Shown here piece by piece: positions 12,677 to 23,424 of a stretch of DNA of 64,000 nucleotides. This DNA is from Phialocephala subalpina (taxonomy: Eukaryota > Ascomycota > Leotiomycetes > Helotiales > Mollisiaceae). How positions within the stretch are numbered: position 1 is the first letter of the stretch; each line of letters starts with the position of its first letter. Made by a program: the position numbers and the translations under genes. The stretch lies in NCBI GenBank assembly GCA_900073065.1, contig FJOG01000011.1, positions 574,882 to 638,881 of the forward strand, given 5' to 3'. Below the pieces are notes generated by a model. The model was not told the DNA's origin and did not search any database. It saw only the letters and a list, made by a program, of their open reading frames with translations.

Positions 12677-13879
12677 CTACGCCTTAACACCCATCCTCCA
12701 CCCAACCTTGACATAAGTCTCCATGCCCAACTCCGTCGAGTTCTTCACCAAATCCTCGTCAAGCATTACCTCGCCAGGAGGATAGAGCACAATAACCGTA
12801 CTCCCCCCATAATAAAACGCACCCAAACACTGCCCCCTCCTAACCTCCGCCCCAATCGTATCCACACCGTTCACATACTTTATACTCCCGACCAACATCG
12901 CACCCACAGCTACAATCGCAATCGGCGCCCCAGTCGATGACCTCTCAAGCGTCATCACAGACCTCTTATTCTCGCAGAAAACATCCAGGGTTCCAGGCTC
13001 GTTGATAGCTTGTGGATTGACTGTGTAATATGCCCCGGGGATTTCTTTTATTCCTCGCACAGTACCGGAAACTGGTGCATGCCAGCGATGATAGTCTTGA
13101 GGTGCTAATCGAGCGATAACAATTGAACCGCCTTCGAATTGTGCAGCTATTGCTTCGTCGCCGACGAGAGCAGCGAGCGTGAATCCGAACCCCTTAATCC
13201 AGTATTTTGTAGCGAGGTCAATGGTTGGGAAAGCAGTCAATCGACAATCGGCAGGAGAAGATGTGACGAGGTCGTTGTCTGGGTGGGCGATTGGTCTGGC
13301 GGATTCTTTGATCTCGCGGGCGAAGAATTCGTTGAATGTGGAGTAGGCATCGGGGTCTGGTTGTACCATCTCGATTAACGAATCTGCGAGGCTGAAGGAT
13401 TCGATGAAGGGTACGATGTGTTGTTTGCTTTCGGGGGCGTCGTACTCTAGGCCCATCTTCTCGCTTTGTGCTTTCAATAGACTCAACGTCTTCTGCCAAT
13501 GCAGAGCCTCCTCCTGTGCCGATCCATAGTATAGAAGATGCATGCCGACTCGAACATATATGCTCATAGCTTCCCATGACTTCTCTCCAGTCTCCCTATC
13601 GAGGACATAATTGCCCAGGTGGAACTTGTTCTCGACGGCTTGGATTGTCGTGGCAGGTAGGAATTTTGACAGCCATGCGTGGGATTCGGCGGTGCTCGAC
13701 GAGCCATGGATATGCGAGGTGGGAGGTTGGTTCTTGTTCTCTGCTCGAGTCGTGAGTTCTTTCAGTGCATCTGCAGAGGCATCGTAGTGGGCGTCAGTGA
13801 GAGGATGAGGTTCGTAATCTGTCTGCTTGTAGGTGACGTTGTCATTGGTAGCTTGCAGGTCAGTAGCGATGGGAGACAT
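12677..13879 (-). CDS. Phosphatidylserine decarboxylase, PSD2-core type without C2 or transit region
   Basis: Single exon, 400 aa. It should convert phosphatidylserine to phosphatidylethanolamine using a pyruvoyl group formed by self-cleavage. The motif set is complete: Asp211 (SSPADCRLTAF) and His264 (DYHRWHAPVSG) of the Asp-His-Ser processing triad, and the cleavage motif GGST at 358-361, so Ser360 would become the pyruvoyl residue. GGST rather than LGST is the form seen in PSD2-like enzymes. The N-terminal half (NYVLDRETG, STFNEFFAREIK) also matches the PSD2 core. There is no C2 domain, no EF-hand and no clear mitochondrial presequence, so location is open; the first 60 residues are polar and low-complexity. 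An amino-acid decarboxylase of the PsiD kind is a less likely alternative. It stands alone, with no biosynthetic neighbours. Confidence 0.88.
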   Translation of the reverse strand: MSPIATDLQATNDNVTYKQTDYEPHPLTDAHYDASADALKELTTRAENKNQPPTSHIHGSSSTAESHAWLSKFLPATTIQAVENKFHLGNYVLDRETGEKSWEAMSIYVRVGMHLLYYGSAQEEALHWQKTLSLLKAQSEKMGLEYDAPESKQHIVPFIESFSLADSLIEMVQPDPDAYSTFNEFFAREIKESARPIAHPDNDLVTSSPADCRLTAFPTIDLATKYWIKGFGFTLAALVGDEAIAAQFEGGSIVIARLAPQDYHRWHAPVSGTVRGIKEIPGAYYTVNPQAINEPGTLDVFCENKRSVMTLERSSTGAPIAIVAVGAMLVGSIKYVNGVDTIGAEVRRGQCLGAFYYGGSTVIVLYPPGEVMLDEDLVKNSTELGMETYVKVGWRMGVKA

Positions 13880-15646
13880 TTTGAGGTTGAGAGGAAGGCA
13901 GTAGGAGAGAAGGAAGAGTTGAAACGCGATAGAGATACCCCACGAGATATGGGAGTTTGGAAGCTGCCCCTCTTGTGGCTGACCTAGGGTCCTTGCCGCG
14001 TTGTCGTCGATGTCACATCGACCTAGCTTGCATTTCAGGGGTCATTTCAAGGTCTATGACTGTGGAATGTGTCGCATAATACCAGACAAAGCGATCAAAC
14101 CCAATCAATTGGGTACGCTTCTGGATGTTTGAGAAGGAAAGTTGAAGTCGCATTGGAAACAGGAAAGTCGTCGCAATCTTATCGATTTCTTGGCAAGAAA
14201 CAAGCTTTGGGCCCCTGCACTGTCAACAGCCATGCTTTCCAAATTGGGCCGAAGGTCTCACATGGCGTCAGTGTTCAGATTGAAATTGAGACTTTTCTCT
14301 TCTTAAAAAAACCTTTACATTGTCTTTCCTACTTTTGGACATCTTTCCACGGAAAACGCCTCTTCAAATCTGATACAATTTGATCATTTCAAAAGTTCAA
14401 GTAGGCTTAATATTCGCCATAGTATTTTGCTCGAGTCTCGCTCTCGATGGAGAACAGGATATTGGAACCTGGAATGTGTGACGAAATGAATCAAAAAGGG
14501 TGTTGTCCAGTTCGGACATCGTAGGACTGCAGATTTCAGCAGAAACGGTGCTGCAATATGGTGCTGAAGTTCAGGCAGTGCACAACTCTGAAATGTGCCT
14601 TCCAGTTACTCACACCTTCACAGCTTTTGAATGCTTCTGTACTTATTGGTCACGGAGTGCTGTTCCTTAAACGACTTGCATTGGGAGCGGTCAGGCGAGC
14701 TGGTGACTTATCGCAGAGTCTCTTGCCGAATTCATATCCTGTCTTTGAAATCTTGATTTGTTTTCAATGGGGGAATTTTGCATACTGGATGACCTGCCTC
14801 GTACTTTCCCCTCGTGGAAACTTGACATGTACGACCGCTCATGCTCGAAGCGTTGGCTATCCAAGGTGTCTTCCTAGGCAAGGAGATGAAGATCTCCGAC
14901 TTTCATTCTTCGTAATATCAAAGGACATCATCAGTAACTTCGGCGGGGGAAGAGGAAAATGTATCAACCAATGATACTTGATGCCTAAAACTTTCAACCT
15001 CGGATCTCAAACTTCGTGTTGGTTCGTGGCCACTTGGTCAAGCTAAACACAAGATTCCTCTCCTTAAGATCTATTCGCATACAAGCATTTTCTTCTGCAT
15101 GGTAAAGCCGTTGCCTGATGGAAGGTACAAGCATGGAAGGCAAATACGTCCACTTGATTAATCACCTTTCTGATATCGGCGCGCGGCTTTGCGGCGGAAC
15201 AGCTCAACGGTCGTAGATTGACGTTGGAAAGGTTGATTTGGTGGAGCAAAGATAGCAGTGTGGGAACGAGAAGTTCAATAGACGCTCTGAACAGATTGCA
15301 AGAACTGCAACTAGATTTGAAGCACTTGCACCAAAAGACGAACTTGGAGGAATTGAACATGGTGCTGACATTGAATACTGTCTTCAGACAATCTAGCCTA
15401 CTCAAGAATAACAGATAAAAGAAACAAGAGTCCATGTACGTTGATAGTCTGGTTCGGAATTCAAGAAGGTGGCGTGTTCGAAAAGAAAGGTGTCGATGTA
15501 AAGAAGACACCCCAAAATCTCCTCATAAGGCTAGGACTTTGAATAAGTGGGGCTTCAGCCACACTTCCAGCCACAGTTTCTGCATCGCAACGCGGGACAG
15601 CATCAAGCTCCGTCGCACTTCAAACAGCTGAAAAGAAACAACAAAA
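13880..15646. other. Intergenic region
   Basis: 1.8 kb between the decarboxylase start (-) and USE1 (+), so it contains both promoters. No gene is recognised. One plus-strand open stretch (15157-15418) has a more protein-like, Leu-rich amphipathic composition than its surroundings but no supported start codon. Confidence 0.5.
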
Positions 15647-16695
15647 ATGGCAAGACTATCGACAGTGAACTCGCCGGCGGCGCCTCCGGATCCTACTGCG
15701 ATAAATCTCAGTCGTATGCTTGCGCGATTGCAGCAGACACTCATCAACCCAGATTCCGCAACAGAAGCAAGATTACGAGCATCGAGCTTGGAAAGAGGCA
15801 GGGTGGGAACCGTAAGGAGTCATTTGGATCTCTGAGAATTCCATGCTGACTTTATGTACATTAGAACCTCGAACATGCTCGGACATTGCTTATGCACCTC
15901 GAGCAAGATGCTACCAGCATTAGAGTCCAAGGAACAAGGCAGGAGACACAAGCAGAACTCGTGCGAAAACGGGAGCTGTTACAGAGGTTGGGCGAAAGGC
16001 TACAAGAATTGAACGAAGTCAGAGAATCCTCCTAAATGTGAGACAACAGCTGACAGCCGTAGCTCGGTAGATACGAAGCCAACGAGGACGACACTTCAGA
16101 GGGCGAGGACTTGCTGGGCGAAGACACACCATCCGAAGAAACAGACACTTCACACGCAGACCTAGCATCCGAGACGCCCTCACCCACAGATCACACACCT
16201 CCGCCATTCTCTCCTGCTGCTCAGCCTCCACCACCAATACCCGTGCCCTCTATACCTGAACCTTCCACCTCCGCATCACAAGAACCACATTCCATACTTC
16301 GAGCCCGAACCAGAGATGCTCGTGCAGAACTCCTCACTCCGGCTTCGACAAGCACCGGCATGTCGACTGCTACCACCGAAGCCCTCCTCACACATAACCG
16401 CACCGAGCAAGAGAACCTCACTCGCTCCCTCCTCAATATGGCATCTGCGCTCAAAGAGTCATCGCATGCGTTCGCTACATCACTAGAAGAAGAGAAAGGC
16501 GTTCTAGACAGTGCTACAAAAGGATTAGACAAGAATGAACTCGGTTTAGAAGCAGCCCAGAGGAGAATGGGATACCTCCGAACGATGACAGAAGGTCGAG
16601 GATGGTGGGGGAGAATGCTGATGTATGCTTGGATATTCGCTCTCATGATCATCGCGATCCTGGTCGTGTTTGTCATGCCGAAACTCAGATTCTGA
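15647..16695 (+). CDS. USE1: Use1-type SNARE of the ER (retrograde Golgi-to-ER fusion)
   Basis: Exons 15647-15811, 15865-16017 and 16063-16695, all phase-0 junctions, give 316 aa. The second intron is only 45 bp with a non-canonical GTCAGA donor, but its ends are in frame and the alternative donor lies after a stop codon. Use1 is part of the ER t-SNARE complex with Sec20 and Ufe1 that receives COPI vesicles. Order of parts: N-terminal helical region (residues 15-105), a Glu/Ser/Pro/Thr-rich disordered linker (about 110-195), a SNARE-like heptad helix beginning near LLTHNRTEQENLTRSLLNM, and a C-terminal membrane anchor at about 290-311 followed by five residues. This tail-anchored design fits the family. 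The ATG is preceded by ACAAAA, a favourable fungal context. Confidence 0.85.
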
Positions 16696-17185
16696 GCCTG
16701 ATATTTTGCATGTGGATTTGGACATTGAGCGTGGCCTGGTTATGGAGTTTGGTAAAGGATGAAGCGAACTTCAAGGAATGGAAGCACGCATTATGACCCG
16801 TTATGATATGATTTTGTTTGCAGATACCACTTTATAGCGTTAGTCTGCTATGTTTAAAACCAATGATGTTATTTTTGAATACCATGCTATGTTTTCGTAA
16901 TCGCATGCTATGCTTTCGAAGTGCAAGATGAAGCTATCGCTAATTTTGATAGGCGCTGCTGAAGCATCAATGACTGTTAGGCCTAGACTTGGGGAAGTCT
17001 TTCTAAGGCGTCATGAATGCTAGCTCTGCCCGAATATGATGCCCAGACATCCACCCCAGCCGTAAAAGGCATCATAGATAACAACTCCAGTATCGTCTCG
17101 ATATGTCCCCACCCATCATGAAATCATGCTCAAACGTCCTACCCCCACAACCACTCCCGGAGACTTCTCAATGTCCCAACCCCTC
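16696..17185. other. Convergent intergenic region
   Basis: 490 bp between the stop codons of USE1 (+) and the BRCT/WGR gene (-); it should hold both 3' UTRs. A short imperfect repeat of CATGCTATG-type words occurs at about 16845-16915. No ORF of interest. Confidence 0.55.
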
Positions 17186-18674
17186 TCAGTCCGAGGTCAG
17201 GTCGACGAACGCCAAGTTCTTTCGATTGGATTTTGAGCAGCCACTGCAGCCCCTCTGAGCAGACACATCTTCCATATCCTCGTCCTCACCACTGCTTGAC
17301 TCTTCTTCCTCCTCATCGCTCGACTCAACCTCCGAGTTCGTATCGTAGACAACATCATCACCACTCCCACTACTGCTCGTACCATCACTCTCTGTTCCAC
17401 TCCCACTGCTCGAGTCCTCACTGCTTGTATCAGGAATCCTCTCTTCAGGTCTCACATATCCCCAAGGGAGCAGTCCAACTGGTCGTCCAAGCGGAGGAGG
17501 AGTCCAAACAAACGGCCTAACCTTCTCCCCCTCAAGTAAACCCTTCTTAACTCTCGCAGCCTCCTCCTCCTCCTTTTCCTTCTCCAATTTATGGATCTGC
17601 TTAATCTCGCACCTCAAATCCCACTCCACCTTCGTCTTCTCCTTAAAGAATTTTTGAAAGTGTTTGAAGGCGGTTTTGTATTCCATGTGATGGCATTGTT
17701 CGCGGTAGTAGGTGGTGGGACGGTGGGAGCGTGTGAGTTTGGCGCCGAACATGTAGAGGCGTGGGAGGGCGTGGGATTCGAAGAGGTAGAGGGTGTATTT
17801 CTCGACCTGGATGGGTGGGATGGATTAGTAGGTTGTTTTTGAGGGGTGGTGTAAGAGGCGGGAAGGGGGCACCATAGGGGCTGATTTCTCAGTAGCGTTG
17901 CACCCGATGTTGATGCGGGAGAGGACGACTTTGTATTCGAAGCCGGTGGCATCATAAGCAATATGGTAGAGTCCTGCACCAGTCCAACATTAGTTGTCAC
18001 ACTTAACATGAAGGATTGAGGGACTTACGATTATCAACGAACTCGTGGCAAGCACGAACACCTTCCTCAAGCTTATTTCGGTACTCGAAGTGATCCTTCT
18101 TACCCTCATTGAGGCGCTTGATGGTTCGGTCGAGGGTGTAACCACCTGGAGCCTTACAAGACTTCTTAGAGACGAGGCAGTCGAGAAGCCAGTCGAAGAC
18201 TACGATGGCGCATTTACTCTTGCCGAGCTTCCATGCTGCTTGGACTGTGAAGGGTTAGCCAATGTTCGAAACCTCTGATCATCGAAAAGGTATTTCTCAA
18301 AGTCCGAAAAATTGTTGAACTTCGATGGTTAGGTAAGGCAGGAGGGGAATTGACATACCTTGAGGATGCTTCTTCTTGTAATCTTCAATAGAGCAAATGA
18401 GATGAGTAGTGTCCTCGGTGATTGTCTTCTCATACCTACCTCCATGTGCAGTAATATACCTAGCAATATCATCCGGACCAATCTTCTTTCCGCAATTATT
18501 AAAGAGACCAAGTGAAGTGATCACCTTTCCCTTGAAGACTTGCTTCAATGGCGTGCCCTTCTTCGTAGCGGCAGCGGCAGCTCTCTTCCGTTCATTGATC
18601 GGGTTTGGAGCTACTTGTTTGGATTTGTTGGTTGTGCTTACCTTCGCACCCTTTGTTGATGTGCGTCCTGGCAT
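17186..18674 (-). CDS. BRCT + WGR domain protein with acidic tail, no PARP catalytic domain
   Basis: Exons 18674-18359, 18244-18029, 17973-17873 and 17806-17186 give 417 aa. Introns 1 and 2 have good donors and CTAAC/ACTAAT branch points; intron 3 uses a weak GTGCCC donor chosen because it is the in-frame partner of a strong acceptor. Residues 44 to about 135 form a BRCT domain (VFKGKVITSLG, THLICS, and the Trp of VFDWLLDC). Residues 178 to about 265 resemble a WGR domain (YDATGFEYKVVLSRINIG, YTLYLFESHALPRLYMF, TAFKHFQKFFKEKTKVEW). These two modules are the DNA-break-sensing part of fungal PARPs, but no catalytic region follows; instead the protein ends in a Ser/Glu/Asp-rich tail (about 320-395) and a short Cys-rich end (GCSGCSKSNRK). 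A nuclear DNA-repair or chromatin role is inferred. An upstream in-frame ATG at 18794 exists; 18674 is preferred because the BRCT begins soon after and the extra 40 residues look like leader. Confidence 0.72.
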
Positions 18675-20693
18675 CTTGGTTTGAGATAATTGGACGAACG
18701 AAATTGGACGGGCTGGTGAATGGTGTTGGAGATGGGACGAGGCAGATGAGTCGAAAGGGAAAAATCTGCGCCGAAAACGAACTGAGAAAGACATCAGCGG
18801 AAAGGTCGGGGATCATACTCTTCAGTTTTGACGAACCTGGGTTTTTTGATGTCAAGTATTTTGCTTGGAAAGGTAAGTGGAAGAGTTGTGGTAGAAGGCC
18901 GGGAAGGTTTGACGAAGGGTGATGTTCTAATGTCGAAATAATGACTGTCAACGGATTAGTGAATGAGCTTTTATAAGAAGGTGATCAGGTTTGATTAAGA
19001 TGAACGTTCTCCTACTTAAGCGCTAGAGACTCTGATAAGCAAGATTCCTGGCAGGAAAGGTTGTAGTCAAGTTGCTGAGGTCGTGGCAAGTGCGCCTTGT
19101 AGAAATGTATTGTGCCAGGTTTGCTGTGGTATCGAGTTTCAAATCCGAGGGGTTTGGCACCAGCGGATGAGGAAGCGTAAATGTAGTCGAGCTCCTGATC
19201 TCAACGAGAGGACTCGAAGTTGAGGATGAGAAACGACTCTTGCAGCCGGAAGGGGAAATTTTGAAGTTATAGTGTGTAAAGACAAAAGTTGATGGGTTGA
19301 TATTCAAGTGTTGATATCTGAGTGTGAAGAAGTACTGTGCACCTAGGCTTCAGCAAGTTGCTGCGATATGGAGTTGGGTAGGTTGAGGTAGAACAGGAAG
19401 TAATTAAAGGTTAAGAGGTTTAGGAAGGTGGAAGTTTGTATGGCTGGGGAGGAAGGAAAGGAGGAAGGAAGGGAGGAAGGAAGGATAGGATGGGTCGAAG
19501 CTAAATAGTGGCAAGCTGGGTTGGTGTCCTTGGCGATTAGCGAGGGTAGTGGAGTCGAAGGTAGCGAGGCTAGAGGAGCCGAAGGTGACAATGAGACACG
19601 AGCCTTGTATTGTGTAGAAGAAAGACTCTAAGCAGTATGGTGGGAAATAGAAGATGATTGTTTGAAGAGCAAGTGTTGATGTTTGTCGTGGAGACGTAAC
19701 TCATGCCTTGAGCAAGTCGGGAGATGTTGCAATATGCGGGCAAGAAGCACTGAAGGTGAAGACGAAAAATATCCCTTGCAATGTTCGGGGATAAAGAGTT
19801 GAAACGATGTTGTACGGAGACAGACAGTGATCGTTCAGACCCAAGTGTCAATGTTCGTTGTGGAGGGCGAAGAGATTCGGAGCATTTAGCGAGATGCTAA
19901 AATCGAAAAGGGGCGTCGCTTAAGGGGTTGAGTTGAAAGCTCGACTCTGATGTCTCTTCTGGAACACAAAAAGATCTTAATGGTCAATATTAGTGCAAGA
20001 GACTTCAGTTCCTCTGAAGACCAGAGTTGATGTGGGCATGGATAGGCTTGCACAGTTGCAGGTGACCTTTTGCATGCTACTGTAGTGACAAGCAACATGC
20101 AAAAGACACAAATGCGCTAGCAAGTTAATAGTGTTGTGATCAAGAAGATAATGTAGACTTCGTAATCACCTGACCGAAAGAAGCAGCTGCACAGATATCA
20201 AGAGCGCGAGTATTGAACGTCAGATCTATTCGAAAAAGCTAGTACCAAGAAATTGAATTTTGTCCATGCTTTCAATTCCCTAATGATGTCTGTCAATGCA
20301 TCATGCTGCCCAAATGTTCCTCAACTTGCCCAACGATTTCAGGGCAAGAAGACAAAATTGCTAGGAAATTGGCACAGAATTTGAGCAGAACATCGGTATT
20401 GCAATCCCCCGGGTATCTCCTGAGTATCTTGACGTAGGCAAATTCTGAAGCAGGATGAGAACCACATCAACGATGCAGTCGGGCGATTAGGAGCCCATGG
20501 AGCCATTGCAGCCATCCGAGTAGGCTACCTTGAAATCCTTACTTAAGCGGTGAGGAGGCACTTGCCAGAACAAAATCGCAAGCGAACTACGGCATTGCTT
20601 GGCTTGAATTCGGATACTCCTCCCTGAAGCAAAAGTGACAACTGAGCTTTGCGTTCTTTTTGGCAGGTATCTTATATCTATCTCCGTGCTTAT
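18675..20693. other. Intergenic region with diverged repeats
   Basis: 2.0 kb between the BRCT/WGR gene start and the trpC stop (both genes on the minus strand). It contains a purine-rich GGAAGGAA-type tract at about 19440-19490 and recurring CAAGTGTTGAT words spaced about 175 bp. ORFs are short and low-complexity. Confidence 0.5.
19305..20060. repeat. Diverged repeat with about 175-bp spacing
   Basis: The word CAAGTGTTGATAT at 19305 recurs as CAAGTGTTGATGT at 19670, CAAGTGTCAATGT at 19842 and CAGAGTTGATGTG at 20022, that is at intervals of 365, 172 and 180 bp. Similar secondary words follow each (GTCGTGGAG / GTTGTGGAG; GAGATGTTGCAATATG / GAGATGCTAAAAT). Identity between units is low, so this is a decayed tandem repeat if it is one. 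Confidence 0.3.
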
Positions 20694-23020
20694 TTATCTA
20701 ACACTCTTCGCCGCCTTAATGAACGCTTTTATCTTGGAGATGCTCTGGGCTCCACCCTCTTCTACGCCACTGCTGACATCGACGCCAATGACCCTCTCTC
20801 CAACGCTGCCAGCGGCACGAACAACATCCGCAACATTGTCCGGATTCAAACCACCAGCAAGTAATACTCTCAGGCCTTTATCCTTGGTAAGTGCATCCGT
20901 GACCTTGCTCATATCAAGCTTTTCACCTGATCCACCGGCTGCAGAATCGAGTACAGGGACTGTGTGATAGCCTCGTCGTCCAAGACCTTGCTGGCCAGGC
21001 TTGAATGCCTTGATCACCGGCACAGGTATCAAGTTGGCCCACTCCAGAGGCTCATCACCATGGAGCTGGACGATGTCAAGCTCATAAGCTTTCTGTAACT
21101 CCAGAATCTCCTCTAGAGGTTGGTTCTGGAATACGCCCACAAGCAAAGCTCGATGGCTCGAAACGTTTGAGGCGGCATTGGCAAAGAAATCCGATGCCTG
21201 GCTGCCGACACGATCGGCAGCAACGCTTCCAGTGATAGCCTTTGTCTCGCGGACCACCTTTGATATTGCAACTGCGTCCTTGTATGGAACACACCTGTGT
21301 CGGCGAGGGTCAAGTATCATTCCTATCAAGTCAGCACCAGCCTTAATGGCCTCAGCCGCATCTCCAGGTGTCCTCGTCCCACAAATCTTGACTAGCAGCG
21401 ATCCGGGTGCTGATTTGACGACTGGTCCAGAAACACCGAGAAGCTCGCGAATGAATTGTGTCGTGTCTTTGGCACGCATCAATGCTTCGCCAACTAAGAC
21501 CGCGCCAACGCCATCCTTCCGGAAGACTTCGACATCTTTCGGTTCTGTAATGCCACTCAGAGCACAAACGATAGTATCCTTTGGGACCTGGTCCAGCAGT
21601 CGACCTGTCGTGCCTAGGTCCACTTTGAAGTTGGTTAGGTCCCTATTGTTGACACCAATGACTTTCGAACCGAGGTTGACGGCCACAGCCATCTCCTCAG
21701 CAGTGTTGACCTCCACTAGAGGTTCCATTCCAAGGGATTGTGAGTAGTTATACAGTCTTGTCAAGGTGGCTTCGTCCAACATCTTGACGATCAGTAAGAT
21801 TGTATCTGCACCAGCAAGTCGTGCTTCCAAGATTTGGTATTCATCGAAAACAAATTCTTTCCTCAATACTGCAGGTCGGTTTGGCATACCCTCCAAAGCC
21901 TGTCGAACGGCTCTTAAGTCATCAATGCTTCCTTTGAACCATTCTGGCTCTGTTAGAACTGAGATCACACTCGCACCTGCTAGAGCGTACGTCCTAGCTT
22001 GGGCTGGAGCACATGCAGACAGCGAGATTATGCCCTTAGAAGGCGACGCTCTTTTGATCTCGGCCATGAGCGATGTTCGGAAAGGCGAGTTTCGTAATCG
22101 ACTGACAAATGGTAAGAGAGGAGGTGAGATGTCGAGGTCGTATGCGGCTCGCAAATCACTTGGCCGCTGAGAAGGAATCTGTTTCTGGGCCGCCACAGCC
22201 GCCTTGCGGTGAGCAAATATCTTGTCTAGGATATTCTCCTTCTTTGCACTGCTTGCTCGGTTTGTTTGCTTTGTCGGAGCTGACTCGAGTCGTTCATTCT
22301 CAGCCCAAGTTCCTCCACGCATCTTCAAGAAATTGGAAATCATATTTCGTCCCTTCTCGCTCAAGATACTCTCCGGGTGAAATTGTACTCCCTCCACGAC
22401 ATATTCTTTGTGTCGAATTCCCATTATGACTCCCTTGCTGCCATCAGGACCGGCCGCGATCCAAGAAGAGACTTCTAGGCATTCTGGTAGGGTTGGGTGT
22501 GTGCCCGCGAGGGAGTGATATCGTGTAACGGGAAGGTCTTGCGGGAGACCAGCATAGACGCCCTTGGAATCGTGGCGGAGTGGCGATGTCTTGCCGTGAA
22601 GAATCTCGCCGGCATAACTTACATCTCCTCCCCAGAGGTCAATCATGCATTGCCTAAGGAATGTCAACTTTTGCCCCTCCTACCAAATAGGATGACTCAC
22701 TGGCCCATACAGACTCCTAACACAGGTATCTTGCCTGCGAAGTGTTTTATAGCTTCCCTACTGATACCGGAGTCTGTCTTAGGGTGTCCAGGACCAGGAC
22801 TGATAACTAATTGAGTGGGATTCGAGGCTACAAGCTTCTCTAGAGTAATTGCATCGTTCCGGTAGACTTGTACAGTTGCACCCTCGAGTACGAGATATTG
22901 GTATATATTCCAGGTAAACGAGTCGAAGTTGTCTATCATAACGACATTGGCAGCACTTTCGAGACGCGGCGCCGCATCAGGCTGTTGAGGGGAGTGATCT
23001 ATGAGATCTAAAGCAGGCAT
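20694..23020 (-). CDS. trpC: Trifunctional tryptophan biosynthesis enzyme (GATase / IGP synthase / PRA isomerase)
   Basis: Exons 23020-22701 and 22653-20694, one 48-bp intron (phase 2), 759 aa. Three enzymes are fused in the usual ascomycete order. Residues 25 to about 220: glutamine amidotransferase subunit of anthranilate synthase, with nucleophile Cys104 (GVCMGQQCM) and His199/Glu201 (VQFHPES). About 240-500: indole-3-glycerol-phosphate synthase ([31 protein letters not shown]). About 505-759: phosphoribosylanthranilate isomerase ([44 protein letters not shown]). All key motifs are intact. The amidotransferase acts with a separately encoded TrpE-type subunit, not seen here. It is cytosolic. 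The intron falls just after the catalytic Cys. A near-match to the general amino-acid control site (ATGAGTGAT at 23195) lies upstream; this is only suggestive. Confidence 0.97.
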
Positions 23021-23424
23021 CGTGGAATATGCTGGTGTTGTTGTCTCGGGTTCGCCACGGGCTTTGAGAAGAGGGAATTCCTGTTTGTGAATTTTCCAGG
23101 TGTCGATTTCCTTTCGTCTCGTTCGAAATTGAGGTGGGAGAAGGAGAATGGGGTATTGGCAGCTTCGGAAGCACCGATAAGAAATAGGTTCTGTATGAGT
23201 GATCCGAATTTGGAATGTCTTGAGTTGTGGGGTTTGGTAGCCTCATCGCATCCTCGTCGCATCCTCGTCGGGGTACCTGAATAAAAAAGTTACGGCGGCC
23301 GCAGTAGACTAAAATGGCTCGCGCGTCAACCAGAAAGCTCCAGCCGCGTTGTCCACAAGTTCAGCGCAACTGATGCTCCACGCAACGCCTTTCACCAAAT
23401 CCTGGCTTTCGAAGCTGGGTAGCA
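23021..23424. promoter_or_regulatory. Divergent promoter between trpC and NUP188
   Basis: 404 bp separate the two start codons, so both genes must be driven from here. Visible elements: ATGAGTGAT at 23195, one base off the Gcn4/CPC1 consensus, and a small CATCCTCGTCG direct repeat at about 23249-23271. No TATA box is obvious. Confidence 0.5.

Noticed and set aside
18675..18794. In-frame upstream start for the BRCT/WGR protein at 18794
   Set aside because: Adds about 40 residues of Arg/Phe/His/Ser-rich sequence without domain character; the ATG at 18674 is followed directly by a basic leader and the BRCT domain.
23195..23203. Gcn4/CPC1-like site ATGAGTGAT in the trpC promoter
   Set aside because: One base off the consensus; single occurrence, so mentioned in the gene entry but not claimed as a site.
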